A DNA stretch of 64,000 nucleotides from Cardinalis cardinalis (GCA_014549065.1 JACDOX010000227.1:224709-288708); one strand, 5' to 3'; numbered from the stretch's first letter, positions 1 to 13,914 are shown. Translations and numbers: made by a program. Notes: generated from the letters alone by a model not told the origin.

Positions 1-334
1 CTAAATTGCTTTTGACTTTGCAAAGCTTTCCTGTGCAATTCATTTTATGGAAATGTTTATAGTAGTAATTGAATTTAAGCCTAGAAATTAAATAAGGCAG
101 CATAAAATCTTGGTTTATTTTGCCTTTTAAATGCTTTATTCAGNCTGTATTCTATCCTTTAGGTAGCAAAGTCTGAAGCATCTGAAGAATCATTGATTTT
201 ACTCTGGCAAAATACAGAGGGATTATTAGAAGGACAGAGTATAGGAGCTCTCTGTTGCAAGTTGCCCAGAAAATAGGTGTCAGACAGACACACCATGATT
301 ATATTCTGTGACAAAAAATTTGTGTGATGTCACC

Positions 335-440
335 TTCATAGAATCATAGAATCATCAAGGTTGGAAGAGACTTTTAAGATCAACAAGACCNACCATCAAT
401 CCAGCACCACCACTGTAACCCCTAAACCACTAAACCATGA
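335..440 (-). mobile_element. CR1 LINE fragment, 3' end, inverted
   Basis: The segment begins with the ATTCTATG-type CR1 terminal octamers in reverse (catagaatcatagaatcatc). It continues with the inverted 3' end, ggttggaagagacttttaagatc and ccatcaatccagcaccaccac. It is a short 5'-truncated copy. Confidence 0.8.
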
Positions 441-2179
441 ACAGTGGCAAAGACCCTGTCTCAGCTGTAAATTAGCTGTGGATGAGAGTTTATGGTAGAA
501 AAATGTTGTGTTTCACAGAGTCCTGNTCTCTTCCCTGAATTATATTCCCACCTCTCTCTGTTAAGTAAAAACCCCTTCAGTAAAAACTAAGGGGTTAAAT
601 CAGTGCTCCAGAGCCTGCCTTTGAGACATAACAAATTCATCATCACTAACAAAATTTATTTGGGAAGTTTCCATAAGCAGTGGAATCCTGCAAGAGAGTA
701 CTGTCAGCTCCCTCACTGACTCGCAGCTTTTCTGTGAGTATCACTCCCCTGCAGATGAAAGTTAAATTGAGTAATGACCCATTTCCTATTACAATAACAG
801 GTTTTGATCTTGCCTCAGAAAATCTGGGAGTGTAAGCAAAAACTGCCTGGTTGTTGTGAATTTTGATGCACACGGGATCTGAGGCTGAGGCNGTTTTTTG
901 TTGCTGTGTGTTTGCAGTGGGGATGTTGGTGTTAGTTGAATAGCAGCACCTTCTGAAAACACAGTGCATGAAATTTTAATGGAAAGATGTTAGTTTTTCA
1001 TTGTTTTAAATTCGTGCCTGTTTTACCAAGCTATCATTTCCACTGTCTTGAAATAACGTTCTGTCTCAATTTTTGAAGCAGAGGCATATTTCCCTTGCAC
1101 TCCCTTAAAAAAATAAAATAGCTAAACAATTGTTTAGGTAAGAATACAGAAAAAAAGGGTCCAAATGTGTTTCTTATTTGTGCCTTCTCCTTCCATGGTG
1201 AAGGAGATGCTTCAAAACAGCATCCACTTTTCCTAATAAAATTGTTTGTTGTTTTTGTAGCTACCCTTGAATTGGTTTTTGACTCAAAAATTGGTTTTTG
1301 ACTCCAGCAGACTTGGTCACAGTTGTTTCATCTGAAAATGATAGAGAGAAGCAAAATGACCTTGTCAAGGTCAACTATCTTTAAGAAGCAAAAAATACCT
1401 GATGTAAACACAGATGAGGCAAAAAGCCAGAGCCAGAGGAGGGTGCAAGAATGGAACGGAACTCCATCTAGCTCTGTTTTCCAAGAACTTGATGCTTTAT
1501 TAACTGGGATGTGATATTTTTATTAGCCCTGCATAGCTTTTCCCAAATATTANTTTTTGAATAAGCAAGATACTTAATATTTCCTTCATGTATCTGTCAG
1601 CATCTCATGAGTNAAATAGACAAAGGTCAAGGAAATCTATTCTTCTCTGAATAAGATTCAATTTTACATTCTTTTTATGCCACTTCGAAAACACAGTGCA
1701 TGAAGCTTTATTGTGAGGTTCTGGTTGACTTCAGAACATTTTTGTTCAAAATCTGCTATTCATTNTTGTATTCCATTTCGTGCATAAAGAGCACAGAAAC
1801 AGATTGATTCCTATCTTGTCAAATGAGGAACAGAGATGGTATNTTTTTAGCTAAGTAAATAATGAAANTGAGACACAAACATANAGAAGGAGTGGTGGAA
1901 AAGGAACTTCAAATTGATCTAAATTTGATGGCAGCAGAACATTTTGTATCTTTTTTCAGAGGAGGGGGAAATGTGCTTAAAACCAGGCTGACATTTACTG
2001 AGCAGTAAGCAGAAAATGAAATTGTCATATCTCAGCATATTAAAGCATCACATAGAGTAGATATGAGCTTTTCCCAGTTGGTCTCTGAATCTTAACCTAT
2101 TCATTGGTTTCATCATGTATTTTTTTACCTAATAACACCCTACTCAGAGTTAAGTGTTGATCCAAGCAGAATATTTGGC

Positions 2180-2210
<31 letters not shown>

Positions 2211-3763
2211 GATTTCCATGCTAAGTCAGGTGCGTCTCTACAGCAATGTGCTGTGCAAGACCCTCTTTGCACTCTACTTAAAAACATTCATCCTGCTCGC
2301 TCCTCAAGTAAAGCAAGAGCAGTTTCCCTGTCAGAAAACATGACAGAAAAGAGAAAATCTCAGCAGAGAAGGCTATAAAATGGAAATCACTGTAGACACT
2401 GAAATACTGCAACTAAACATTTCCCTAATTACCTGGGTCTTGTTCAAGAGCACCTTGAGACTTGTAATATGAAGTATCANAACAGACTTTCATCAGAAAG
2501 TATTCACTGGGTTTTGGGGTTTTTTTGCTTGTGTTTTTATACATCTACTCACTCAACAGGCATAGTTATATGAATAGAGACTTTTTGTTTTTCAGAACAG
2601 AGATGTGTTTTTTAGTGTTATAATTCACATATGACATTTGGACAGAGCTGAGAAGATACCTGAGTTGACAGTGCTCATACCTACATTTGATGGTTTTCTC
2701 TAAAATAAGCCAGGAAAAAGGTTATTTTAAAGCAATACAAGCTTTAAAAGTTAGTCCTTGGGATTACAAGAACTTCCTGCTTAATTATGAACTATACATA
2801 ACCAAGCCTTAATTGCTTTTGTTGCTGGAGTGATCTCCTTAGAAGCTTCATGTTTAATTAACTACAAGATATATTAATCCTATTTCAAGCCATCCTTTCT
2901 TTGTTGTATAATTAAGCAGAAAAGTATTTTCACAATTAGAAATTAATTCTATATATAGCTGGTGAAAATAAAGCACCTCTATAAAGAAGACACAGGTCTG
3001 TTTTTTTCCAATGACAGAAGTAAAAATATTTAGACCCACCTTAATNGGTTATCTTTGTTAAGAGGTAATGAGAGTTACAACACACCAATAAAGTTTTCAG
3101 CTAAGAATTATTAAGAAGAAAACTATCAGAATATCACCTAAAGACCTCACTGCAGATGGCTAATGACCTCCCTTTGGCAGCATCAGAAATTCAAAAGGCT
3201 TGATATGTTATTTATAAATATTAGAACAGACCCTCNTTGCACATTTCTTTATCTGAATTTATTTTACTTGACTTTGAGGTGTTCTTCAGTTTGTCACATT
3301 TATACTTTGGCTGTGCTACCTCAAACGCTGCTGCTATAACACAAGATAAAAAAATCATTGGGAGTACANTTTTGCACTTTGCTACAGAATCCTGAGCATC
3401 CTCGTCTTTTAGAAGCCTCAATAGCACATTGGAGGAGAAGTTAAGATTTGTCCTTTTTTTTGAGAGAGAGGTAGCAGACAGCTTTGGCTGATGCAGTTTA
3501 ATGGAAGGAAAGAATAAAAGGAAGATTTTTAGGAGGTGTTTATTTAACTCACTAGCTGCTTTACATGATGCTGAGACTCCACACCTCACTGATCAGCTGA
3601 GTTTGTGTAGGTGCCTCCATGAGGGCCCAAGGGGAAGCCTGGATCCACCATGGGCTGCTCTGGGCTGAGCAGAGGGAGCAGCCTGGAGGAGCCCTGGGGG
3701 TGCTGTGGGGCAGGGCTGGGACCCGAAAGCCTGTGCTGGGCTGGGACCCCAAACTGTGTGATG

Positions 3764-3920
3764 GGCCCAGAGCCCAGAGCCCCGTGCTGAGCCCAGAGCC
3801 CAGAGCCCAGAGCCCAGAGCCCAGAGCCCCGTGCTGGGCCCAGAGCCCAGAGCCCAGAGCCCAGAGCCCAGAGCCCCGTGCTGGGCCCAGAGCCCAGAGC
3901 CCCGTGCCGGGCCCAGCCCA
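3764..3920. repeat. CCCAGAG minisatellite with higher-order units
   Basis: Tandem 7-bp units CCCAGAG are broken at intervals by CCCCGTGCTGGG, giving near-identical higher-order units of about 47 bp (five heptamers plus the spacer), flanked by shorter variants. The block sits in a GC-rich island (about 3600-4470) in otherwise AT-rich intron. Long frames rich in P, E, R, A, Q and S here are products of the repeat, not genes. Confidence 0.9.
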
Positions 3921-4234
3921 GCGTGGGCAGCAGGGCAGGGGGGATTCTGCCCCTCTGCCCCTCAGTCAGAGCCCACCTGCAGAGCTGCCCCAGCCCTGGG
4001 CCAGCCCAGCAAGGAGCTGCAGCTGCTGCAGCCAGGCCAGAGGAGGCTCCAGCACGGGCACAGGGATGGAGCAGCTCTGCCGGCAGCAAAGGCTGGCACN
4101 GCTGCCATTGCTCACCTGGGCAGGAGAAGCTCTGGCCCGGGCTCAGGGTGGCCTTGCAGGGCCTCGAGGGGCCGCAGCAAAGATGGACACAGACAATTGC
4201 CCAGGGCTGCAGGGACAGGCCAGGGAATGGCTGC

Positions 4235-4466
4235 CAGTGCCAGAGGGCAGGGCTGGCTGGGATCTTGGCCNTGAGCAATTGTTCCCTGGCAGGGTGGGCA
4301 GGCCCTGGCACAGGGTGCCCAGAGCAGCTGGGGCTGCCCCTGCACCCCTGGCACTGCCCAAGGCCAGGCTGGACANNGGGANAGNGGNAGGNGTCCCTGC
4401 CATGGCAGGGGTGGAATGAGCTGAGCCTTAAGGCCCCTTCCAACCCGAAGCATTCCATGCTTCAAT
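4235..4466 (+). mobile_element. CR1 LINE fragment, 3' end
   Basis: The block reads in CR1 sense, from gagcaattgttccctggcag through cactgcccaaggccaggctg and tgccatggcaggggtgg to ccccttccaacccgaagcat. The same block is present at 63300 (same sense) and 14748 (inverted). Six Ns are packed into 4376-4392. The GC-rich sequence at 3950-4235 may be an additional 5' part but I cannot align it to the other copies. Confidence 0.85.
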
Positions 4467-4615
4467 GAGGACAGCCTCATTATTTTGAGCACCTCTCACT
4501 GAGGTTCCTCGTCCTCCCCAAGAGGCCCTGTGGAAACGCTACCATTTTCTCCTGTGTGAGTTGCATCTTGACATTTGCACAGCGAGGGGGGCGAGCCTCA
4601 GCCCCAGGTGAAGAA

Positions 4616-5113
4616 TGTGGTATTTGCTGAGTCCCCAGGAAGAAGGAGGAATTGATGAATCTGACTCCATGTACTTAGAAGGCTATGATATGATATGATA
4701 TGATATGATATGATATGATATGATATGATATGATATGATATTATATTATATTATATTATATTATATTATATTATAATTATGCTAAAGAATAGAGAAAGGA
4801 AACAGATGGAAGGTTACAAAGAATGATCATGAAAACTCATGACTGCTTCCAGAGTCCCAACACAGCTGGCAGTGATTGGTCATTAAGTAAAAACAATTCA
4901 CCTGAAACCAATGAAACAACCGCCTGTTGGATAAACAATCTCCAACCACATTCCAAAGCAGCCAAACACAGGAGAAGCAANCAGANAATTATTGTTTTCA
5001 TTTTTCTCTGAGAAATTTTACTCTTTATTTTTATTATTTTTCTCTGAGGCTTCTCAGCTTCCNAGNAGAAGAAATCCTGGCGAAGGGATTTTTCAGAAAA
5101 TATGACANTGACA
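4616..5113 (+). mobile_element. Solo LTR, family A, copy 1
   Basis: The element is TG...CA bounded. It matches the LTR-A copies at 36439, 41050, 56829 and 59149: atgaatctgactccatg near the start, gtgattggtcattaag in the middle, ctgaggcttctcagcttcc near the end. The flanks gaagaa (4610-4615) and gaggaa (5114-5119) look like a 6-bp target duplication with one change, as for ERVK-type insertion. An expanded TGATA/TTATA array lies inside it. No internal proviral sequence is attached. Confidence 0.8.
4685..4775. repeat. Pentanucleotide array TGATA then TTATA
   Basis: About eleven TGATA units are followed directly by about seven TTATA units. It lies inside LTR-A where sister copies have only a short AT-rich stretch (for example tattttatgatacatattat at 36515), so the array grew from that seed. 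Confidence 0.95.
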
Positions 5114-6826
5114 GAGGAACTCTGCACCTCAGCAGGAGTTCAGAGCTGGGTCACACATCAGGGGAACCTGAGCCAGGTCCAGAGGAGCTGGTGGGAGCCA
5201 GAGTGGTGCAGTGACAGAAAAACAAAAATAACACATTCATCCTGCTCCTTATACAAGCTCAGCTCTGCCTTCCATGCAGGCCTGCCTCCACTGGGATGAC
5301 CACTTGACTTAAAAAACCCTCAGAGCTGCCTTAAAACACCTTCTTCCTTACTTATTCCAGCTAAACCATTTTATTTNTCACAGCATCTGCCGCCAAACCT
5401 TTTATTCTTTTCACTTCCCCCCAAATACACAAACACACACATATAAATTGCAGGACCACTGTAGGATTTGCTCTGCTTTCCACAACACATCAGGAGGGTT
5501 TTTTTTTATTTGAGAGGAGCTTAGAAGTCTTGTTTTCCAAGGTTCACAGCAATAATTCATAGTCCTAGAAAGTCCTTTGATATTAAAAATTAAATCTCTA
5601 CTTTATGAGAATTTAGAAGCTATTTGGGGGTTATTATTAGAGTGTCTTTACATTATTCCCATTATTTTCTTTATTCCCCATCCTACTGTATGTAATTTTG
5701 TGTTGCTAAGGGAATATGACCCTGTAAATAGGAGCAACATGGNTTTTTTTTAATAATTATCACGTCGTTTTCTGTTTAAAATATACATCATAAGCAAAAT
5801 ACAAATGAATGAAGGAAGGGTCTTTTGAGAATTTTGTATGTCTGAGTTACTTTCTATCTCTGCAGATGCATCTTTTTTTTTTTCCATTGCAGTTTTTTCA
5901 ATTTTCTTATTGCATTGCAGTCCACCGGAAAAATGTCATAAAAAGTTATCTGGTTTTAAGTCTAATGAAACAATAATGACACCTTCTATTAGAGCAAGAG
6001 AGGACGGGTCATGAAGGACCATGGCACTGTAATTTTCTGACCCTCTGGAAAGTTGAATTTCAAGTGGAATAATGGCATTCTGGGGTAAATGGAGCAATTG
6101 TAAATAAGTGCTGTCATGTTCAGTAGCATCTATTTCTGTGATTAACAAAAAAAAGAAAAAAAGAATCTGTCATCTATTATGGTATCTCACTCAGAAGGTG
6201 GAAATTGTGGCTAATCAATTTGCATTGCAGTCCTCCCACACTGCACAAGCCTTCCCGTTTCATTTTGGCTGAAACGAGAACTGAACCCTGGGAATTAGGT
6301 TTTATTTCTTGCATATAAAAGATATAAGCAACTTAAACTTTAATGCAGAGGAAAATAAATGAAAACATTAAAATTAATTATTCAAATTTAATCTGCTGCT
6401 CAGTTTTCCAGAGACCTGTAAATATCATTTTAGGGTGGCACTTTATGCCATTTAGGCAATGTGGTCTTTAAAACTGAAATAGGGACTCTGTGAGGAGCTT
6501 TCTGGACAATTTGATCATCTGTCACTTTGTGTTGTGCCATTGCATTATTTCACAGACTAAAGGGAAGAGCATAAAAAGGAACTCAATGTCATGGCTCTAA
6601 GAAGGCATTGCTGTTAAAACACAGATCTCCTCACTGAACTGCATTTGATTTTAATTGTTGTGTATCAGGGATTAAAATGAAAAGGCAAGCAGTTCTGTTT
6701 GTTACATCAATTAGTTCATCACACCAACTTTAGGACCACATTGCTGTAGGAGCTATTTAGGAGGATTTTTACAGCTCAAGAACTGCCATTAATTGACACA
6801 TTATACAAAATGCTGGGGGCAGGGGG

Positions 6827-6829
6827 TTT

Positions 6830-6891
<62 letters not shown>

Positions 6892-6934
6892 TGGTTGTTT
6901 TTTTTTTTGTTGTTTTTTTTTTTTTTTTTTTTTT
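6827..6934. repeat. Long poly(T) tract
   Basis: A run of 59 consecutive T residues (6832-6890) is followed by two shorter T runs separated by gtggttg and gttg. Read on the - strand this is a poly(A) tract, but no AATAAA or transcript-like sequence precedes it on that strand, so a retrocopy tail is not supported. Confidence 0.9.
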
Positions 6935-7604
6935 CCCAGAAGGGTCAATATCCAGGAGAAGCAATACCCACTTGAAACAGAGGTAAAAGTAGCTAGCTAC
7001 TCTATATTCAGTTTGGTGTTGTTTTCCCAAATTTGAGTCAAATCTTCTAAGTTCTCTGTAGGTACCATAAAAAAGAAGAGGAGCACAGAAAAAGTGGGTT
7101 TGGTATGCAGTAGGAAGCATTTGTCACAATATAAGAATTAAATGGTGTCACAGGAGAGTGGCAGGTGGCAGGTTTATACAAATTAAAGAAATATATTAAC
7201 ACTAAGAGCTTGCTCTGGTAGTGATGGACCATACCAGCAGCCACCTATAGACTCTGTGAATTTACAGATTTTATGCTTTCTGCACCTCCTTTTCTTCTCT
7301 GTACTCCCATCAGGGAATAATAAGAAACTGCCTGCTGTGGATAAAGGATGTGCAAGAGGAACCAGAGGGTTTCAACAGTCAGATTTTAGGGGTTGGTTTT
7401 ACACAGAGCAGGAGAGACCAGAGAANCTCTGACAAGTGATTTTGTGGCTGTGAGAAGAAGATTTGTGTCCTAGGGGAGGCAGGACATGATGTGATCCAGT
7501 AATTANAGGAAGAAACTCCTTGGAAATTAAAAAAGGGAGAGAACACATGACACTCAAGGAATTTCCTTATCTGAAAATGAATGAAAAATGCCTAAAATGC
7601 CTTT

Positions 7605-7641
7605 ATGTGTGCATGTGTGTGTATATATATGTATATGTGTG

Positions 7642-7687
<46 letters not shown>

Positions 7688-7690
7688 TTA
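7605..7690. repeat. TG/TA dinucleotide microsatellite
   Basis: Mixed TG and TA runs, including an uninterrupted TG run of about 28 nt (7649-7678) flanked by TATATATG blocks. This is a typical compound microsatellite. Confidence 0.95.
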
Positions 7691-9824
7691 ATATATTTTG
7701 CCTTTTGGATGTGGGGTGTTTTTGTTTGTTTTTGGGGATTTGTCTGGATTTTGGGTGATTTTTTGTTTTGTTCTTGGTTTTTTTCTTAGATTTCTGTGCA
7801 CATGTGTAGCCTGGCAATCAAAATAGTTTTCCCCACTGAGCTTGCNGAACTCCATTTATTCAGGGATAAAGTCAAAAAGACTGATTTATGGATGCTACTC
7901 TAGGTTTATAGAGCTTTCAGGTTAATTTCTGCAGGATCATGTCCTGAAACTGTTGCTCTGTTTTACCATGGGATGTTTCCTGTAAAAAGATAACTTTGAT
8001 ATGATTCTTTACTGTGCACATGTGTGTCTGCATTTTTCCTAAACCCCTTTAGGCAAATATAAGCAAGTGACTGGCACTCCACCTCTCGAGTCTCACTTAA
8101 AGGGAGGCAAAAAAAAAAAATCACCACTCTCTGGGAGACAAAAAATAAACTCACTGTTGTCTCCATTGAATCTGCTGAGCTGACATGGTTACTTTTTGTT
8201 AGGGGCCTACCTTTAACCAAAATAAAGAGTCTACCCAAATTTGTCATGCAGTATTTTTAGTTGAAGTAATTTTAATATAAATATCCAACAGGTTTGGGGG
8301 TTTTTTCCCAATATTTTTGGGCTAATAATCTGAAATACATCCCTCCACATCAATTTCAGTTCTACAAATGTCATCGTGCCAGCCTCCCCTGAAGTTAACA
8401 TACTCCTTTTCCAGTCAGCCCTCAGGAAAATGAGAAAATCCTGGGGGCTGGCAGTGAGGGCAGCCTGATTGTGTGGACAGATAACATGGAGCACTTGGGA
8501 TTTGCTTTTAGCAGCTCTGCTGGTTTCATCCATATCACTGAGCTGAAAAGTTCCCTCAGGCACTGGCAGGTGGACAAGGAGGGTGATAAGTACCTGGTGT
8601 CTGCCAAGGAGCTTCCCTATATCTCATAAATCCTCTGTGTGCATGTATTCCTCTTTTGATTCCTGCATTTTTCATCTCAAGCNCTCTGCAGTATTTCCCA
8701 TTTTATCGCTGACATACCTTCACCATGGAACGAATCACCTACATGGCAATTAAGCAGGTAGCCAGGAGAATGACAAATTTTATGTTATTACCTAATAATA
8801 ATTGCTTCATTATCAGTATTTCTAACCCCTTAAATTACCATTTTGTGTGTTGATGTCAAGTGATCCTCACAATATTCTTTCTCCTATGCAGTAAAATTGC
8901 ACAGAGGAGCTTACACTTCATGAAAGAATTGAAAATTACTGTGTAGATAGACAGAAAATAGTTTTTCACACAAGAATTTTGGACAGTTACTAATAATCAA
9001 TTAGATTTTAAAAGTACTGACAGCTGCTTCGATTTATACAAATGGCAATACTTTTCAGCCTGGTTTAAATACCTAACTGGAGAACAGACAAAATGCTGGT
9101 AGCAAAATATGTACAAAAAGCTTAATTTACTGTAGCATCCAAACATGGTTTTGGCACATTGATGAGTAAGTAACCAAGGCATAGACCATAATTGGCTCTG
9201 TCCACTAGAGATGTTAGCAGGGTGAAAAAATAGAGATTTAAAATGTGAGTGCAACAAGATCCTCATTTTTTGCTGTGAGAACTTCAGGAGTCTCTTGCTG
9301 GTAACAGAGGGTGAAAGATTTTGCACCCTGGTCGAGGTGAAAGCGCTTTGTGTTGGCTTTCAGCAAGTAACAAAAATGAGTGATTTAGGCTAAAAAGTGG
9401 TGAGGGANCCCTGGATGCTTGGCACTGCATCGCAGCAATAAAAACTGCTGCAGTTGCTGTGAGGGAACATTACAGGGAGCACAAGAGGCACCAGGAAACT
9501 GGCATGGAAATGAGAACTTGTCCACCCAAAAAAGAACAAGCGGGTGTTTCTCTGTTGTCTCTTCTTGTTATCACCTGAAGGAGTAGGAAAGTTACCTGTA
9601 AGATATACTTTCCTAGGTCTGGTTTTTATTTTTCCCCCTGTGGTGGTTTAATTTGTGCTGCAGATGAATGGATATTGCATGGATGATGCAAGTTAGTGCT
9701 TGAAGGCATGTTTAGATGCCCTACTTTAGAACTTGATCTTTTGTCATATTTATTTTTTTTTGCCAATTATTGTACAGGCTTCCAAATTAGCACATATGTT
9801 CCAAAAGGTACATTTTTACTGATT

Positions 9825-9985
9825 TCACAGAATCCCAGACTGGTTTGGGTTGGAAGGGACCTTAAAGTCCATCCCATTCCACTCCCTGCCATGACAGGGA
9901 CACCTCCCACTATCCCAGGGTGCTCCAAGCCCTAATGTCCAACTCTGCCAGGGATCCAGGGGCAGCCACGGCTTCTTTGGGCAAA
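9825..9985 (-). mobile_element. CR1 LINE fragment, 3' end, inverted
   Basis: It starts cacagaatcccagactgg and runs through gggttggaagggaccttaaa and tgccatgacagggacacc to ggcagccacggcttctttgg, the inverted 3' part of CR1. Confidence 0.85.
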
Positions 9986-12900
9986 ACAAATAATCTCAAT
10001 TATAAATTACATATATACATAGACAAATAACTTCAAATATTTTTTTAAAAAGCCAAAATACTTGTCAAAATATTCAACCTTTCACAGTGAGACCATCAGT
10101 GCATTTGCATTTTATTTTTGCTGAGTTTTTATGCACACTTAAGATGAAGTATGCTGCAAGACCTAATGAGCTGTTCTTGATTAGCTGCATCACAAGGGGT
10201 GAAGTGGTGACTTGTTTCTGCAGGATCCATCTGAAGCCTCACATGATGTTCAAACCCACTGATCTGAAGCAGCACGTTAGATTGGATGTTCTATTGCAGT
10301 CATGCACTGGTCACCCTGCCAGAATAAAAATTAAATCAGAACTACCCAGGGGTGGTAATGTTGTCACTAATGGTGTCTGTATTTCTTTTCAAATTCATGG
10401 GGAGATTTTGCTCAATAGCTGTAATCCACACCTTTGCACTGCTGTCTACTGTGCCAAAATTGTGGGATTTAGTGAGCTGATAAGGGTATCCTGAGGTGCA
10501 TATTGATTTTATAATAGAAGTGTGTCACTTCCAAGACAAAAAAGGGCAGAATCTTTTAAACATTTTTCCAATTAAAAGTATCACTGGTACCAGACTCATG
10601 TTAACTTAAAAATTCAGTCAGTCACACTACGGAAATATCCAATATAGCCTACCTGCCTGGAAAAGTAATTCAAATAAAGATAACTGTGCTGTCTTGAAAC
10701 AGCAGCAGCCTGAGTTGTGTTGTCAACATCCTGATCTAATTTTCTTCTGGATGTATCATCCCCTTAAAACAAGCAGAGGTTTGCATTTACACGCCTTTAC
10801 CACCTCTCCTCCTGCCTCCCNTGGTTTCACCCACCTCAGTGATACCAGATTTGGAGCTGCAGGATTTGTTAAAACTCTAAATAATCTGCATCCATATGCA
10901 TTTAGAATTTATACATCAAGAAAGGACCAAATTATGAGACTAGAGAAGCTTGAGCATTAACTCAAATTTAATGTCAGGGAAACCAATTACAGAATGTTGC
11001 ATGATAACAGCTCTCTCTTTTGTATTTGTTACTTTAATGACCAAATGCAGTTTTATGTATTTAATCCCTGGCTGTGTCAACACNTTCCTAACCTGTATTT
11101 AAATTCAGGTGGGTGCTTGAAGTAATCAGCTGTCTGTGGGATGGTTTATGGTGGTGAACATGCTATGAGTTACATTTTAAGCAGTAAGCCAAAACTAATG
11201 AACAGCACTTTTTAAATACTTTCCTTTAGGAAGTAGTGAGCTGGTTTTATGCTTCAGTGGAATAAAAAAAAAAATCACAGAGTTTAATTTTTAAGATAAC
11301 TTATCAGATTACAAGATGGATGAAGAGGTCTGGGTGACTGCATGGCTACCTTTCAGTAGTAAAACAGTTTCAGAAACAAATTATGAAACAAATAGTCTGA
11401 TGAGAATACTCCTAATCCAGCAGCTGTGGGAAGCTTAACCTTTATATTTTTTGCCTGCCACTGGTGGTTTAGCTGCTGCAACAGCTCCCAGCATTGTTCC
11501 AGGCAGTGGAACAAGAGACAAGCAAGGCTAATCTGTGTGCTTGTGGGAACTGAGAGAGCAAGACTCAAACTTTCCCCTCTGGAGCCCATGAAAGCCACAC
11601 CAATTTAAGATCAAAGGCAGAAGAACTTTTGTGNCTCATTGTTCCTTGCATCAGTTTGTGGGAAAGAGTCAACCTGAAACATGGATGATTTACCTGTTTG
11701 TTTTTTTTTTAGTGTTGCTATTTCTATTTAGCCGTGCATTAAATTGCAATTTCTTGGGATGGTCTGGCAACACATCAGCTGTGTTCATAGCTATGATTTA
11801 TTTGCATGCATGCAGAGATACCCTTGGAACAAGAGTGGTATAATTTAGTGCAGATAAAATTATCAGCATTTAGGAAGGGGAAAAAACCATATGTGGCATT
11901 TCTTCATATCGATTTGATGCTCTGTTTAGAAAAGNCTTGGCTCCTGAAGGAGTTTGTGCAGATAAAAATATATATTGCAGAGCTCTACATTAAGTGGTAC
12001 ATAAAAAATACTGGCAAGTCCNATCTCATTTATTTTAATTCAGTGCTTTCTCCTCAGAAAGGTTAGTCCCATATTTCTCNGGGATCATTACATTTCATCT
12101 GCTGTGCAGAAATAAGCCTGACTTTCTCTGATATGCAGCCTGAGAAACAATAAACAAATAAAACACACTGTTCCATATGCAGAGCCCTCCTTTCTGTCGC
12201 AGTGGCAAATTTAACACGCACGTGACCTAAGTGTAGCAAAGAACTTGTAGCAAAGAACAGCTTAAAGGCATTTTCAGTGTCCAGTAAAACTTTGTCTTAT
12301 TTTGACCCAAAATATTTTTGTTGATTTTCAGATAAGCCCGCATACTGACTGGTTAGTAAGGGTAAGTGCATGTAAAAATGATGCAGGAAGCAATGATAAA
12401 AGGAGGCTATTCCTACAATATTCCAAAAAAATATTTGAGGGACATGGACGTGTATAACAAATAACATATCACTTGCATGCATCAGTGAGGATGTAGCTGA
12501 GATAAGGTTTGCAGAGAAAATGGATATTCCTTATGGGGCCAGCTGATNGGCTTGCTGCCATCATCCTTAATTTCCCCTGCTTTCAGGAAATACTGAAATG
12601 TTTCTGGTTGCCAGTGGGGTAGTGCANGCCTACAGAAGGAAACATCAACCTCAGACTAAATAAAAATTANGTAAATAGAAGTTTTAATATTTCACATGGG
12701 TTTTTTTGAAAATTTTTAGGGAATTAATGTCATTGAATATGTCCTTGGCACCAAAAGAAAAGTTCTCAAGCTGTGGGNGTGAGCTCTTTTTTATAGATGA
12801 CTCAGATACAACAACCACAACATCCCCCATANTTTTATTTTCATTTTTTACTTATATCACCTGCCTTGCATCTCCTGGTCTTTAATTTCCTCTACTCCAG

Positions 12901-13914
12901 GTAATTTGCTTTTCCTGCTTGTGTGCAGCAATGGTTTTCTTTTTGAGATTTGCTTCTACTTTCTCCTAATTGCAGTTGAATTTATTGAAAATAAATTTAC
13001 ACCTCTCTAGAGAGCATACAAGTCCCTATATATTTCTTCCTGGCATAGAGGAACAGAGTGCTATGGTAAGGGCTGGTCTCAGTATACAAATAACTTAGAA
13101 ATTTAAAAGGTAATTTTAAAGGGAAATAAAGGAAACTTTTAAAGGCTAAAGGAAATTTTCCCTTATTTTAAAGGAAAAAAAAATTAAGATATGTTTTGGG
13201 GAGAATGCACATGTAAACTCAAGAGTGACTTGACAAATCAGGAAAACCATTAGGAAAAAATTGCCTGTATTTTAAGTGTGTATGTCTGAATATGTACATA
13301 GTCCTCTGTGTGTGTGCATGTGTGCAAATCTGTAGATGATACAGAAATAGATAATATAGATATAAATTATGGGGGGATTTTTGAAGGAATTTTGAATGAG
13401 TTAGAGATGGGAATCTCTGAGTTTTTTGCATGAAGTGATTTATTTTTCTTATCTTCTGTATAGTCAGGAAGGGTGAGTTTGGCTCACATCTTCACAGCTC
13501 AGAAGGTCACAAGACTTCTAGTTACAAGATTTTTTAAGGATTTATTGACCAAGAAAACACTGTCAATAAAGATATTTCATTTTTTGACCTAATCCTTAAA
13601 TATTTTGTCTTATGGACCCATGCTACAGNGTAAGCTTGTTGTAACACACNAACTTATAGTACTGTATCCTAAAGTTCTTGTTTACCCTTGTAACTACTTT
13701 TATTTTTTCTAGATCTTAAACTCTAAAACTCTAAACTTTCTTATTCTTAACTTAATGTGTCTCTGCTTTAAACTANAAATCCACAGTCTCACTTCTAGCA
13801 CCTGAGTTTGAGAGCCTTTTCCAAGGTCTCAGATCNAATCCTGGGTTTAAATCTAAGCTTTGGCTTACAGGCCCAAAGTTCTGAGAATTCCCTGTATTTT
13901 GGATTCCAACAATA

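Noticed and set aside
951..1709. Repeated string gaaaacacagtgcatgaa at about 953 and 1687
   Set aside because: Only about 18 bp are shared and the flanks do not align, so no element can be supported.
3586..4458. Overlapping long frames on both strands, up to 290 codons
   Set aside because: They come from the GC-rich minisatellite and the CR1 tail. The same peptide (LPLSQCPAWPWAVPGVQGQ-like) appears wherever that CR1 tail occurs.
6827..7120. Poly(T) as the tail of an inverted retrocopy
   Set aside because: No poly(A) signal or transcript-like sequence lies on the - strand upstream of the tract, and no flanking target duplication was seen.
10087..10494. Open frame of 135 codons on the + strand in the intron
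   Set aside because: Composition is not obviously low-complexity, but there is no known motif, no splice-linked partner and no repeat protein similarity. A chance frame in 64 kb is plausible.
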